The position numbers and the translations under genes were made by a program. From Flagellimonas olearia (GTDB lineage: Bacteria; Bacteroidota; Bacteroidia; Flavobacteriales; Flavobacteriaceae), in NCBI RefSeq assembly GCF_009184425.1, contig NZ_WELG01000001.1, positions 1,301,870 through 1,365,869 on the forward strand: a stretch of DNA of 64,000 nt. The letters run 5' to 3'. Positions 27,735 through 36,432 of the stretch are shown piece after piece. The notes under the pieces were generated by a model. That model saw only the letters and a list, made by a program, of their open reading frames with translations. It was not told where the DNA came from and made no database searches. Each line of letters starts with the position of its first letter. Position 1 is the stretch's first letter.

Positions 27735-29420
27735 ATGAAAAAACTACTTGTACTCATGTCAATTCTGTCCATTTTGTTCGGTTGTAGGGAAGCTAAAAAA
27801 GAGCAACAAACCACAGAACAGGTAGTTGAGGAACAAAACCCCAAAAAGGAGGTTCCTTTTGTATGGGAAGGGGCCAATATTTATTTTCTGCTTACGGACC
27901 GTTTCAACAACGGGAACCCGGACAATGATATCAATTTTGACAGAACTGAGGACACTGCCGTACTCAGAGGCTTTGAAGGAGGTGACCTCCAAGGGGTAAC
28001 CCAGAAGATCAGGGAAGGCTATTTTACCGATTTGGGCATCAATGCCATTTGGCTCACCCCGCTAGTGGAGCAAATCCATGGAGCAACGGACGAAGGATCT
28101 GGAAAAACCTATGGCTATCATGGCTACTGGGCCAAGGATTGGACAGCCTTGGACCCTAATTTTGGCACTCGAAAGGATTTGGAGAACATGGTAAAGACGG
28201 CCCACGCCAAGGGCATTCGCATTCTTTTGGATGTGGTGCTCAACCATACCGGTCCTGTTACCGAAAAAGACCCGGCCTGGCCAGATGATTGGGTTCGCAC
28301 AGGCCCCAAATGTGATTTCACTTCCTACGAAACCACCACCGCATGCACCTTGGTAGAAAATTTACCCGATGTGCTTACCGAATCCAACGAATCCGTGGAA
28401 CTTCCCGATGCCCTATTGGCCAAATGGAAGGAAGAGGGGCGGTTGAGCCAAGAACTGGACGAATTGCAGCTGTTCTTTGAAAGGACAGAATATCCTAGAG
28501 CTCCAAGATACTATATCATCAAGTGGCTCACCGACTATATCAATGATTTTGGGGTTGATGGGTTCCGTGTGGATACGGTGAAGCACGTGAACGAAAATGC
28601 ATGGACAGATTTGCACAAAGAAGCCAATTACGCCTTTGAAATGTGGAAAAAGAAGCATCCGGATCATATTTTGGACAATAATCCTTTTTATATGGTCGGC
28701 GAAGTGTATGACTACGGCATTTCGGGAGGACGGGAATTTGATTTTGGGGACAAAAAAGTGGATTACTTCAACTATGGCTTCAAAAGCCTGATCAATTTTG
28801 AGTTGAAGGATGATGGCATGAAGGAATATGAAACCATTTTCAAAAAATATAGCAGCCTACTCAATACCAAACTAAAAGGAAAAAGCGTCCTTAACTATCT
28901 TACCTCCCATGACGATGCCTCCCCTTTTGACAAGGAACGCAAAAAACCCTATCGCTCCGCCAATGTTCTGTTGTTGACCCCAGGTGCTTCACAAGTATAC
29001 TACGGGGACGAAACCTCCAGAACCCTTACCATTGAAGGAGCTGAAGGCGATGCCACTTTACGGTCCTTCATGAACTGGGAAGAATTGGACAGTCTGGCAA
29101 ATGTTCAAAAGATTCACGAACACTGGCAAAAGTTGGGTCAGTTCCGAAGGAACCATCCTGCCATTGGAGCTGGGCGCCATAAACGTATATCCAAATCTCC
29201 TTATGTGTTTTCCAGAACCTATGTTGATGGGGACTATCGGGATAAAGTGGTGGTTGGACTTGACCTGCCCAAAGGCAAAAAATCCCTTAGTGTGAAAGGT
29301 TTCTTTGGGGATGGCACCAAATTATACGACACCTATTCAGGTACTGAAGTGACTGTTACCAAAGGTAAAGTTCTTTTGGACAATGCATTTGATATAGCCC
29401 TTTTGGAACTGGTAGAATGA
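27735..29420 (+). CDS. GH13 alpha-amylase family lipoprotein
   Basis: 561 residues. The lipoprotein signal has Cys17 (LSILFGCREAKKE). The (beta/alpha)8 barrel shows the four GH13 regions: DVVLNH (166-171), GFRVDTVKH with nucleophile Asp280, GEVYDY with acid Glu323, and LTSHDD with His392-Asp393. The C-terminal beta-domain ends in FDIALLELVE. It should cleave alpha-glucans at the cell surface or in the periplasm. It is not next to a SusC/SusD pair, so it is not part of an obvious polysaccharide-use locus. Its stop directly abuts the stop of the convergent VOC gene. Confidence 0.92.
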   Translation: MKKLLVLMSILSILFGCREAKKEQQTTEQVVEEQNPKKEVPFVWEGANIYFLLTDRFNNGNPDNDINFDRTEDTAVLRGFEGGDLQGVTQKIREGYFTDLGINAIWLTPLVEQIHGATDEGSGKTYGYHGYWAKDWTALDPNFGTRKDLENMVKTAHAKGIRILLDVVLNHTGPVTEKDPAWPDDWVRTGPKCDFTSYETTTACTLVENLPDVLTESNESVELPDALLAKWKEEGRLSQELDELQLFFERTEYPRAPRYYIIKWLTDYINDFGVDGFRVDTVKHVNENAWTDLHKEANYAFEMWKKKHPDHILDNNPFYMVGEVYDYGISGGREFDFGDKKVDYFNYGFKSLINFELKDDGMKEYETIFKKYSSLLNTKLKGKSVLNYLTSHDDASPFDKERKKPYRSANVLLLTPGASQVYYGDETSRTLTIEGAEGDATLRSFMNWEELDSLANVQKIHEHWQKLGQFRRNHPAIGAGRHKRISKSPYVFSRTYVDGDYRDKVVVGLDLPKGKKSLSVKGFFGDGTKLYDTYSGTEVTVTKGKVLLDNAFDIALLELVE

Positions 29421-29801
29421 TCAATTTCTGGAATGTAGTGCAATCCGGTTGCCTTCGGAATCCAAGAACAATCCCATATACCCCACATCTGGACTAATTT
29501 GGGTCTTTGGTTTTAAAATTTTGCCTCCTGACGGCTCCACACGGTCCAATTCCTGCTGCAAATCGGTACAGGCAAAATAAATCAACACCCCTTCCGTATT
29601 GCTGGGCGTATACCAATCCGTATTCTGGATAAGACATCCCGCCGCACCGGTTTTGGCCTCATCCCATGGGAACCACCCCATCTTGGTGCCGCCCAAATCA
29701 TGTACCTGGATGGCAACCCCAAAAACCGCTTCGTAAAAATTTTTGGCCCGGTCCATATCGGTAACGGGAATCTCAAACCATCCCACCATGTTTCGTTCCA
29801 T
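29421..29801 (-). CDS. VOC family (glyoxalase-like) protein
   Basis: 126 residues with the paired beta-alpha-beta-beta-beta modules of the vicinal oxygen chelate fold: GWFEIPVTDMDRAKNFYEAV at the start and LDSEGNRIALHS at the end. Similar bacterial proteins include dioxygenase-like and antibiotic-resistance-like members; no substrate can be assigned. Translation could start at Met5. It is one base downstream of the SRPBCC gene and likely co-transcribed with it. Confidence 0.88.
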   Translation of the reverse strand: MERNMVGWFEIPVTDMDRAKNFYEAVFGVAIQVHDLGGTKMGWFPWDEAKTGAAGCLIQNTDWYTPSNTEGVLIYFACTDLQQELDRVEPSGGKILKPKTQISPDVGYMGLFLDSEGNRIALHSRN

Positions 29802-29802
29802 A

Positions 29803-30330
29803 TTACCCCTCCAAATTTGATTTTAAATTGTCCAAGCCCTCCTCAAAATCCTTTCCTACCATTTTATCCATGTTCATGAACAACATCATAATACTGAACG
29901 GAAATTTGTTTTTCCCGGAAAACCCCCAAGTCACCTTGGTGGTATCGGGATCCACGGATTCTGTAGCCAAATAGGCATCGGAAGTGGACTTCCAAGGTTT
30001 CAGGAATCGAAGTTCGGACTCAACGCGTTCACCTTCCACAATTTTGGTGATTTCCTGTTCTCCTTCGCCAACATCCTTATTCCCATTCCAATAACTGATC
30101 GCGCCCACCTCTCCATCGGTTCCCGTGAACTTTTTCTCCATATCGGGGTCTTTCTGGTTCCAAGGGGACCATTGGTCTTGATTCTTGAGAAATCGGAGGT
30201 TTTCAAAAACCTCGGATTTGGGTTTCGCGATTACAATGGATCTTGAAACATGGTACGTCTTGGGTGCAATGACCGCCAAAATAATAATGAGCAGCACAAC
30301 TCCCGCCAGAATATAGAGTATCGTATTCAT
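29803..30330 (-). CDS. SRPBCC family protein with N-terminal membrane anchor
   Basis: 175 residues. One hydrophobic segment (about 4-22) is followed by a START/polyketide-cyclase-like fold: VSRSIVIAKPKSEVFENLRF, QWSPWNQKDPDM, then TKVTWGFSGKN and a C-terminal helix with DKMVGKDFEEGLDNLKSNLE. Such proteins bind small hydrophobic ligands; the ligand is unknown. It forms a two-gene unit with the VOC gene, and trmH lies 40 bases upstream on the same strand. Confidence 0.87.
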   Translation of the reverse strand: MNTILYILAGVVLLIIILAVIAPKTYHVSRSIVIAKPKSEVFENLRFLKNQDQWSPWNQKDPDMEKKFTGTDGEVGAISYWNGNKDVGEGEQEITKIVEGERVESELRFLKPWKSTSDAYLATESVDPDTTKVTWGFSGKNKFPFSIMMLFMNMDKMVGKDFEEGLDNLKSNLEG

Positions 30331-30370
30331 TTGTTTTTGAATTGGTTAGAAACTAAATGTACAAAAAACT

Positions 30371-31024
30371 TTATTCAGAAAGATACCGTTCAATAATTGC
30401 TTCCACACTTTTGATGGATTTCTTGGTCCAGTCCAAGCGTTTCTCAAGAATTTCGGTTTGGGTGAGTTGCCAATCCACATTGGATTTCCTGATTTTTTGG
30501 GCCAACTCTTGTATAATGATTGCTGCTGATACCGAAACATTCAGGCTTTCCGAAAAACCGACCATGGGTATTTTCAGGTATCCATCCGCTTGTTGCATCA
30601 CCTCCTCACTTAAACCTTCCTTCTCCGTTCCAAAGAACACGGCAGTTTTTTTCTTCGGAAAAAAGTCAGGAAGCAGCAGGGAATCGTTATGTGGGGTCGT
30701 GGCGATGATTTGATACCCCAATTGCTTCAATTTAGAGATGCATTCAGAAGCATCCCCATATTTATGCACATCCACCCACTGTTCGGCCCCAACGGCTATG
30801 TTTTTATCCAACCGTTTTTGAAAACGATCTTCCACCACATGTACCTCTTGAACACCAAATACATCGCAACTCCGCATAATAGCGCTGGTATTGTGCATTT
30901 GGTACACATCCTCAATGCCCACGGTCAGGAATTTGGTACGGTTTTGCAACACCTCAAGGAAACGTTGCTTACGTTCATCGGTCAAATACCCCTCTAAATA
31001 GGTCAACAAATCATCATTTTGCAT
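30371..31024 (-). CDS. trmH: tRNA (guanosine-2'-O-)-methyltransferase of the SpoU/TrmH family
   Basis: 217 residues from MQNDDLLTYLEGYLTDERK; an upstream Met 24 codons earlier is not supported by the family. The three SpoU motifs are present: NTSAIMRSCDVFGV with the catalytic Arg, FFGTEKEGLSEE, and IPMVGFSESLNVSVSAAI near the end, which forms the SAM-binding knot. The C-terminal extension (about 40 residues) fits TrmH, which methylates G18 in tRNA. It is read divergently from the sirtuin. Confidence 0.9.
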   Translation of the reverse strand: MQNDDLLTYLEGYLTDERKQRFLEVLQNRTKFLTVGIEDVYQMHNTSAIMRSCDVFGVQEVHVVEDRFQKRLDKNIAVGAEQWVDVHKYGDASECISKLKQLGYQIIATTPHNDSLLLPDFFPKKKTAVFFGTEKEGLSEEVMQQADGYLKIPMVGFSESLNVSVSAAIIIQELAQKIRKSNVDWQLTQTEILEKRLDWTKKSIKSVEAIIERYLSE

Positions 31025-31054
31025 AAATGCCAAGATAGAAAAAAATGAAATTCC

Positions 31055-31062
31055 TATTTTTG
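31055..31062 (+). promoter_or_regulatory. -7 promoter box (TATTTTTG) for the sirtuin
   Basis: TATTTTTG fits TAnnTTTG and lies 50 bases before the ATG; no TTG is at the right distance. Confidence 0.45.
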
Positions 31063-31112
31063 AAACTCCCCTGCTCTGGTAGCCCCAAACTTCCAACTAA
31101 GAAAACTAAATA

Positions 31113-31811
31113 ATGTCCAAAAAGAAAATAGTGGTGCTCACTGGCGCAGGAATGAGTGCGGAGAGTGGCCTCAAGACCTTTCGTGATTCCAATGGTCTAT
31201 GGGAAGGTCATGATGTCATGGAAGTAGCCTCTCCCCAAGGTTTTGCCAAAAATCCTGAATTGGTCCTTGACTTTTACAACCAACGCAGGCGACAGCTTTT
31301 GGAGGTCAGTCCCAATGCAGGACACCATGCTTTGGTAAACTTGGAAAAACATTTTGAGGTGAGCATTGTGACCCAGAATGTGGACAACCTCCATGAACAG
31401 GCCGGCAGCTCCCATGTGGTGCATTTGCACGGCGAGCTGTTCAAAGTGCGTAGTACCCGGGACGAAACCCATGTATTGGAATGGAAAAAGGACTTGGTCT
31501 TGGGTGATGTGGACGCCAACGGGCACCAACTGCGCCCCCATATAGTCTGGTTTGGGGAAATGGTCCCCATGATGGAGACTGCAGCACAAATCACCCAATT
31601 GGCGGATATCTTGATCATTATAGGGACCTCCATGCAGGTATACCCTGCAGCCAGTTTAGCGAATTATGTGGCGGGGCAGACCCCAATCTTTTTTATTGAT
31701 CCCAAACCCAGTGTACGACCATCGGACTTTGGGAACCTGACCATAATTTCCCAAACTGCTGTGGAAGGGGTGCCTACTCTTGTGAATCACTTATTTGATA
31801 CAATGACCTGA
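31113..31811 (+). CDS. cobB: Sir2-type NAD-dependent deacylase without zinc cysteines
   Basis: 232 residues. NAD-binding GAGMSAESGLKTFR (11-24), TQNVDN (87-92), catalytic His106 in HLHGEL, and IIGTSMQVYPAA are all intact. Tyr55 and Arg58 form the YxxR pair that marks class III sirtuins acting on succinyl- or malonyl-lysine (SIRT5, E. coli CobB). The four Cys that bind structural zinc in CobB are missing, and the whole protein has no Cys. The LRPHIVWFGE stretch after the zinc module is well kept. Its last 38 bases overlap the end of the convergent haem-binding gene. Confidence 0.9.
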   Translation: MSKKKIVVLTGAGMSAESGLKTFRDSNGLWEGHDVMEVASPQGFAKNPELVLDFYNQRRRQLLEVSPNAGHHALVNLEKHFEVSIVTQNVDNLHEQAGSSHVVHLHGELFKVRSTRDETHVLEWKKDLVLGDVDANGHQLRPHIVWFGEMVPMMETAAQITQLADILIIIGTSMQVYPAASLANYVAGQTPIFFIDPKPSVRPSDFGNLTIISQTAVEGVPTLVNHLFDTMT

Positions 31812-32247
31812 CTCCAATGGCCCAATCCAACAAACTTTTTTTCTGTGCTTCGGTAAGTCTGGCCTCTTTGTGGGTCCATGTATATTCTTTGAGAGGCATT
31901 TTGCCTTTTTTAACTTCCTCGACCAATTCTTCCAGCTTATGATCTTTCTTTTTGTCCGAATAATTTCCCCAATCCGAAAAATTAAGCTCCTCCTTACCTT
32001 CTTGGACATGGTGGTCCAACCAATACGAAATGGGTGCCACATTATTGTACCAAGGATAGACCGTGTTTCCGCTATGACAATCATAACAGGTAGACTTCAA
32101 AATCTGTTTGACCTCTGTACTAGGTTGGGTCTCGGCCTCAAAAACTGCAACATAATCACCATCGGACAGATTTTTGTTTGGTCTGTAAAACTGCATACCA
32201 ATCAGGACGACCAACAAGGCAATTCCTATTTTTTTCGCTATTTTCAT
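31774..32247 (-). CDS. Membrane-anchored haem-binding domain protein (CxxCH)
   Basis: 157 residues. An N-terminal hydrophobic anchor (about 6-20) is followed by a single haem motif CYDCH (Cys54, Cys57, His58) and the family stretch NTVYPWYNNVAPISYWLDHHV, then LNFSDWGNY and KKGKMPLKEYTWTHKEARLT. This fits the haem_bd domain of Bacteroidota cytochrome-like proteins on the periplasmic face. A redox or sensing role is likely but unproven; no cytochrome maturation gene is nearby. Confidence 0.87.
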   Translation of the reverse strand: MKIAKKIGIALLVVLIGMQFYRPNKNLSDGDYVAVFEAETQPSTEVKQILKSTCYDCHSGNTVYPWYNNVAPISYWLDHHVQEGKEELNFSDWGNYSDKKKDHKLEELVEEVKKGKMPLKEYTWTHKEARLTEAQKKSLLDWAIGVRSLYQISDSQE

Positions 32248-32279
32248 TCGTAATGGATTTTAACTAAAAATACACTTTT

Positions 32280-32852
32280 GTGACCAAACAACAGCTACAT
32301 ATCCATTTGCATTCAGGAAGACTTTCCAAAGTCCATATAGATCAATTGGTGGAACAATTGGTGAAACAACCTTCGTTGACCGAGTCACTCTTTCTTGAAG
32401 TTCTCCAAGAGGACAAAACAGGAACTTTCAATGCCAGCTGGACCTTTGATCATTTAATGCGGAAAAGATTGGTCTACCTATTGCCCATGATGACCCTTTT
32501 CACCAATAGCCTGTCCGAACTTCAGAGCGAATCCTGCATCCGCCCCATGGCCCATGTCTGTGAAATGGTCACAGAGGCTTATTTCAAGAAAAGAGACCTT
32601 ATTTTCATCAGGAATATTGCTGATGAGCATCTTGAAAAAATAATGATCTCCTGTTTCGACTGGCTCATCAGCCCCATGAACATGGCCCCAAAGGTCTTTT
32701 CCATGACCAGTCTTTATTATTTGGGGTTCAAATTTGATTGGGTACATCCTGAATTACGCATCATTTTAGAGGATTCCTACGCCTCGGGTACGATCGGATA
32801 TCAGAACAGGGCCAAAAAAACACTGGACAAGCTGGCCAAATTAAGCCAATAA
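32280..32852 (+). CDS. Conserved flavobacterial protein upstream of purB
   Basis: 190 residues, translated from GTG (MTKQQLHIHLHSGRLSKVHI). It is mostly helical, with HEAT-like features (LVEQLVKQPSLTESLFLEVL, HLEKIMISCFDWLISPMN, KVFSMTSLYYLGFKF) and no signal peptide or membrane segment. I do not recognise a named family; database entries may carry the name adenylosuccinate lyase, but no catalytic motif of that enzyme is present. It lies 48 bases before purB, and the purB promoter box is in that gap. Function unknown. Confidence 0.65.
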   Translation: MTKQQLHIHLHSGRLSKVHIDQLVEQLVKQPSLTESLFLEVLQEDKTGTFNASWTFDHLMRKRLVYLLPMMTLFTNSLSELQSESCIRPMAHVCEMVTEAYFKKRDLIFIRNIADEHLEKIMISCFDWLISPMNMAPKVFSMTSLYYLGFKFDWVHPELRIILEDSYASGTIGYQNRAKKTLDKLAKLSQ

Positions 32853-32868
32853 ACTCTACAAGTTTGAG

Positions 32869-32876
32869 TATCTTTG
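32869..32876 (+). promoter_or_regulatory. -7 promoter box (TATCTTTG) for purB
   Basis: TATCTTTG fits TAnnTTTG and ends 24 bases before the purB ATG. It also rules out the ATG at 32874 as the start. Confidence 0.6.
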
Positions 32877-32900
32877 CCACTTTCAAAACAGTACGCAAAA

Positions 32901-34244
32901 ATGTCCCTAACGCAACTCAATGCCATTTCACCGATCGATGGTCGGTATAGAAACAAAACTGAATCCTTACAAAATTACTTTTCCGAGGAAGCACTCATCA
33001 AATACCGCGTTCAGGTAGAGATTGAGTATTTCATCGCCCTTTGTGAAATCCCATTGCCCCAATTGGCCAATTTTGATGGCACCAAGTTTGAGGAGCTTCG
33101 GTCCATTTACAGGGATTTTTCTGCTGAAGATGCACAGGCCATCAAAGAGATTGAAAAAACCACCAACCACGATGTAAAGGCAGTGGAGTACTTCATCAAG
33201 CAGCGTTTTGATGCCTTGGGATTGGAAGACCATAAAGAATTCATCCATTTCGGGTTGACTTCACAGGATATCAACAACACTGCCATTCCACTTTCCATCA
33301 AGGAAGCGATGAACGATAGCTATGTTCCTTCCTATTTTGAGGTTTTTGAAAAATTGAAGGAATTGGCCAAGGAATGGGAAAACATACCCATGTTGGCGCG
33401 TACCCACGGACAACCCGCCTCCCCTACCCGTCTTGGCAAGGAAATCGATGTGTTTGTGGAACGTTTGAAAGAACAGTTCAATTTATTGAACGATATTCCC
33501 AGTGCCGCCAAATTTGGAGGGGCCACAGGAAACTACAATGCCCATAAAGTGGCCTATCCCAACATCGATTGGAAAGCCTTCGGCAGCAAGTTTGTGCAGG
33601 AAAAATTGGGTCTTTACCACTCTTTCCCCACAACCCAAATTGAGCATTACGACCATATGGCCGCTTTGTTCGATTGCCTTAAGCGCATCAATACCATCTT
33701 GATCGACCTCAACCGGGATGTTTGGACCTATATTTCCATGGATTATTTCAAACAGAAAATAAAAAAGGGAGAAGTGGGCTCATCGGCCATGCCTCATAAA
33801 GTGAATCCCATAGATTTTGAGAATTCCGAAGGGAACCTGGGACTGGCCAATGCCATTTTTGAGCATTTATCGGCCAAACTCCCCATTTCCCGATTGCAGC
33901 GCGATCTTACGGATAGTACTGTCCTTCGAAACGTAGGGGTACCCTTTGCCCATACCTTAGTTGGGTTTCAATCCACGTTGAAGGGGTTGAACAAACTCGT
34001 ATTGAACCAAGCAAAATTTGAACAAGATCTAGAGGATAATTGGGCTGTTGTGGCCGAGGCCATCCAGACCATTTTACGCCGTGAAGGCTATCCCAATCCG
34101 TACGAAGCCCTTAAGGGCTTGACCCGAACAAACGAAAAGATTACCCAGAACTCTATCGCTGATTTTATTGAGACTCTGGAGGTTTCGGATGCCATCAAAA
34201 CAGAATTGAAACAAATAACCCCAGCGAATTACACCGGGGTTTAA
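32901..34244 (+). CDS. purB: Adenylosuccinate lyase
   Basis: 447 residues from MSLTQLNAISPIDGRY; a longer start nine codons upstream overlaps the promoter box. The fumarase/aspartase superfamily signature GSSAMPHKVNPIDFEN (about residue 295) holds the catalytic Ser loop, and ARTHGQPASPTRLGKE (near 165) has the catalytic His. It acts twice in purine synthesis, releasing fumarate from SAICAR and from adenylosuccinate. The family length is normal (E. coli 456). Confidence 0.96.
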   Translation: MSLTQLNAISPIDGRYRNKTESLQNYFSEEALIKYRVQVEIEYFIALCEIPLPQLANFDGTKFEELRSIYRDFSAEDAQAIKEIEKTTNHDVKAVEYFIKQRFDALGLEDHKEFIHFGLTSQDINNTAIPLSIKEAMNDSYVPSYFEVFEKLKELAKEWENIPMLARTHGQPASPTRLGKEIDVFVERLKEQFNLLNDIPSAAKFGGATGNYNAHKVAYPNIDWKAFGSKFVQEKLGLYHSFPTTQIEHYDHMAALFDCLKRINTILIDLNRDVWTYISMDYFKQKIKKGEVGSSAMPHKVNPIDFENSEGNLGLANAIFEHLSAKLPISRLQRDLTDSTVLRNVGVPFAHTLVGFQSTLKGLNKLVLNQAKFEQDLEDNWAVVAEAIQTILRREGYPNPYEALKGLTRTNEKITQNSIADFIETLEVSDAIKTELKQITPANYTGV

Positions 34245-34277
34245 TTAAACTCGAATTTCTCCGATTTGATAATTTAA

Positions 34278-35093
34278 CTATCCCTCCTTGTGGATTTCCA
34301 CTTGGTGCGGATACGGAATTTCGATTCCAGCGGCATCCAGGGCCAATTTGCAGTTTTCATAGGTGGCAAAGTACACATCCCAATAGTCCTCGGGCTTACA
34401 GAAAGGCCGTACCGCAAAGTTCACAGAGCTATCCGCCAGTTCCAATACGTTTACGGAAGGGGCCGGGTCTTCCAAGACCTTGGGGTTCGTGGTAAGCACC
34501 TTGAGCAACACCTCTTTGGTTTTTTTGATGTCCTCTCCATAGCCCACACCAATTATGGTATCTACCCGCATTTTGCCTTCGGCGGTGTAATTGATGATAT
34601 TTCCATTGGCCATGGCCCCATTGGGGATAATGGCCAGCTTGTTCTGTGGAGTCACCAGTTTGGTGGTGAAGATTTCGATGCCCTTTACCACACCCAAAAC
34701 ACCTTGGGCCTCTATAAGATCGCCAATGCGGTACGGTTTAAAGATCATGAGCAATACCCCACCGGCAAAATTGGAAAGGGAACCTTGCAAAGCCAGCCCC
34801 ACAGCCAAACCTGCCGCCGCTATCACTGCAGCGAAGGTGGTAACGTCCACGCCCAATCTTGAAATGACTATGATGATCAAAAATACTTTGAGGCCCCAGG
34901 ATACCAAATCCAACAGAAATCGTTGTAAGGACTCATCATATTTACTTTTGGACATGACCTTTCTGGCGGTCTTTACAATTTTCTTGATGATCCACGCGCC
35001 TATGACGTAGATAAGGATCGCGGTGAGGAGCTTGGGTCCAAACTCCTTGGCCAATTCCAGGCCGTAATTCATCCATTCTTCTGCTTTTTCCAT
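34278..35093 (-). CDS. Small-conductance mechanosensitive channel (MscS family)
   Basis: 271 residues, near E. coli MscS length (286). Three membrane segments lie in residues 10-125; the pore helix and following loop AAAGLAVGLALQGSLSNFAGG are typical, as is FKPYRIGDLIEAQGVLGVV at the start of the cytoplasmic beta-domain. It should open under membrane tension to release solutes during osmotic downshock. It lies 33 bases from the convergent purB end. Confidence 0.93.
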   Translation of the reverse strand: MEKAEEWMNYGLELAKEFGPKLLTAILIYVIGAWIIKKIVKTARKVMSKSKYDESLQRFLLDLVSWGLKVFLIIIVISRLGVDVTTFAAVIAAAGLAVGLALQGSLSNFAGGVLLMIFKPYRIGDLIEAQGVLGVVKGIEIFTTKLVTPQNKLAIIPNGAMANGNIINYTAEGKMRVDTIIGVGYGEDIKKTKEVLLKVLTTNPKVLEDPAPSVNVLELADSSVNFAVRPFCKPEDYWDVYFATYENCKLALDAAGIEIPYPHQVEIHKEG

Positions 35094-35181
35094 AGTGTAG
35101 TTGATTTGTTAGTGTTCTTGTTATGAGACACTAAGTTAAAAAAGAAGGTCACAAAACCCCGAGGATTTGGCAGATATCAAT

Positions 35182-35206
35182 AAAAAAAGGGCAACTATTG
35201 TCGCCC
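35182..35206 (-). terminator. Terminator of the ECF sigma / DUF4252 operon
   Basis: On the minus strand GGGCGAC AATA GTTGCCC forms a 7-base stem with one G-U pair, followed by TTTTTTT. It lies 24 bases after the last DUF4252 stop. Confidence 0.82.
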
Positions 35207-35230
35207 CTTGGATTGTGTTGTGCCCGATTG

Positions 35231-35770
35231 TTATCCTTTCAAAAATTCGCCGATCTCTCCCAGTCCCTCTCCTTTGTAGTCCGATTTTTGGATGGCCTGC
35301 ATGAGTTGTATGATATGGGCCGGGTTCATATCCTTGCCCAAAACGCGAACCAGGGCAAAGCCCTTGTCATCACTATCCCCGTAGATGATCACTTCATCAA
35401 TGGCATCTTCCTCACCCAAATATTTTACCACGCCCTTGCCGTACTTGGAGTTGATCTTCATGAGTTCCACAAAGTCACCGTTTTTTAGGATCTCCCGCAC
35501 CTTGTTGCGCTCCACTTCAAATTCTGCGGCATTGCCCGAATTCTTTTTGAACGCCAAAAGGTTGAACTTCCGAAGGGATTCCACCGCCTCCTTTTGGGTC
35601 GGGGTCAAATCCACCGCATCCATTTTAAGGATACTTGCCGGGACATCCACAACGATAAAATTGGGATTCTCCGAATTGTGCACGTAGTATTCCTGTAAAC
35701 TCTGGCGTGAGGAGCAAGAAGCCAAAAGAGCCACTCCCATTACCAAAATGCCTTTTACTATATTTTTCAT
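35231..35770 (-). CDS. DUF4252 lipoprotein
   Basis: 179 residues from MKNIVKGILVMG; an upstream Met in the same frame, 33 codons earlier, lacks any signal and is rejected. The lipoprotein cysteine is Cys19 (LLASCSS). The body shows DUF4252 features: FNLLAFKKNSG, a polar region rich in Lys and Glu, and VVKYLGEEDAIDEVIIYGD. The product should be anchored in the outer membrane or inner membrane outer leaflet. It is the last gene of the ECF sigma operon and is a paralogue of the next gene upstream. Function is unknown. Confidence 0.85.
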   Translation of the reverse strand: MKNIVKGILVMGVALLASCSSRQSLQEYYVHNSENPNFIVVDVPASILKMDAVDLTPTQKEAVESLRKFNLLAFKKNSGNAAEFEVERNKVREILKNGDFVELMKINSKYGKGVVKYLGEEDAIDEVIIYGDSDDKGFALVRVLGKDMNPAHIIQLMQAIQKSDYKGEGLGEIGEFLKG

Positions 35771-35881
35771 CTGTACTTTTTTTGATTGATTTGTTTTTAA
35801 TAGAATCAGCTGACAGTGATTGGTTGATGAAACTTGATTTTTGTTACACCACAGCCCCATCACTGTCAACCGATAAATGAC

Positions 35882-36421
35882 TTACTCTTTTTTGCCCGCC
35901 CTGTTCAACTCTTCGGGAAGGTTCATTTTTTTGGTCAAGGAATTGATCTTGTTCAAATCAATATCACCGGTCAATGAAAGCAGTACCGTCTCTATCTTTC
36001 TGCCATCGGCCTCCACTTCGTTCAGATCGGTGACCAACATCAGCAGTTCGCTTACATGGTCATCGTCCCTGCCTTGTTTAATGTAAAACTTTACATTGGC
36101 ATCCTTGTCCTTCACACGCATAAGCTCTTCCATCTGGGAAGATTTTAGGTAACTGTTCACGGAGGCCCTCATATCGTCCCCTATCTTTTTGTTTTCCGTG
36201 GTAAAAACTTTCAAGCTTTTAAGGCTACTGGCGATATCCATAAAATCCCGGGCCTCTGGGTCGTTCACTTCCACATCGATTTTTGCCAATAGGTTGAACA
36301 TGCTCTTGTTCACCACCACGGAGGTAACCTCATCCAAGTCTTCGAACTTATCGAACAAAGATTGTGAAAATCCCGACAATGGGAGAGCTGCGATCAAAAT
36401 GATTAAAATATTCCTTCTCAT
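35882..36421 (-). CDS. DUF4252 secreted protein
   Basis: 179 residues, the same length as its downstream paralogue but with an ordinary signal peptide (MRRNILIILIAALPLSGFSQ) and no lipobox, so it should be periplasmic. The motif order is shared: SMFNLLAKIDVEVNDPEARD, LKSLKVFTTENKKIGDDMRA and HVSELLMLVTDLNEVEADGR. Two DUF4252 proteins, one soluble and one anchored, behind the same sigma factor suggest they act together. It lies 11 bases after the membrane-protein gene. Confidence 0.85.
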   Translation of the reverse strand: MRRNILIILIAALPLSGFSQSLFDKFEDLDEVTSVVVNKSMFNLLAKIDVEVNDPEARDFMDIASSLKSLKVFTTENKKIGDDMRASVNSYLKSSQMEELMRVKDKDANVKFYIKQGRDDDHVSELLMLVTDLNEVEADGRKIETVLLSLTGDIDLNKINSLTKKMNLPEELNRAGKKE

Positions 36422-36432
36422 GTTTTTCGTTT

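Noticed and set aside
31022-31112. Upstream Met at 31096 as the trmH start
   Set aside because: The 24 added residues overlap the sirtuin promoter box and are not part of the TrmH fold.
32280-32852. Naming the purB-neighbour protein adenylosuccinate lyase
   Set aside because: It has none of the fumarase/aspartase superfamily signatures and is less than half the length.
35771-35869. Longer start for the DUF4252 lipoprotein
   Set aside because: The lipoprotein signal begins at 35770; the extra 33 codons look noncoding.
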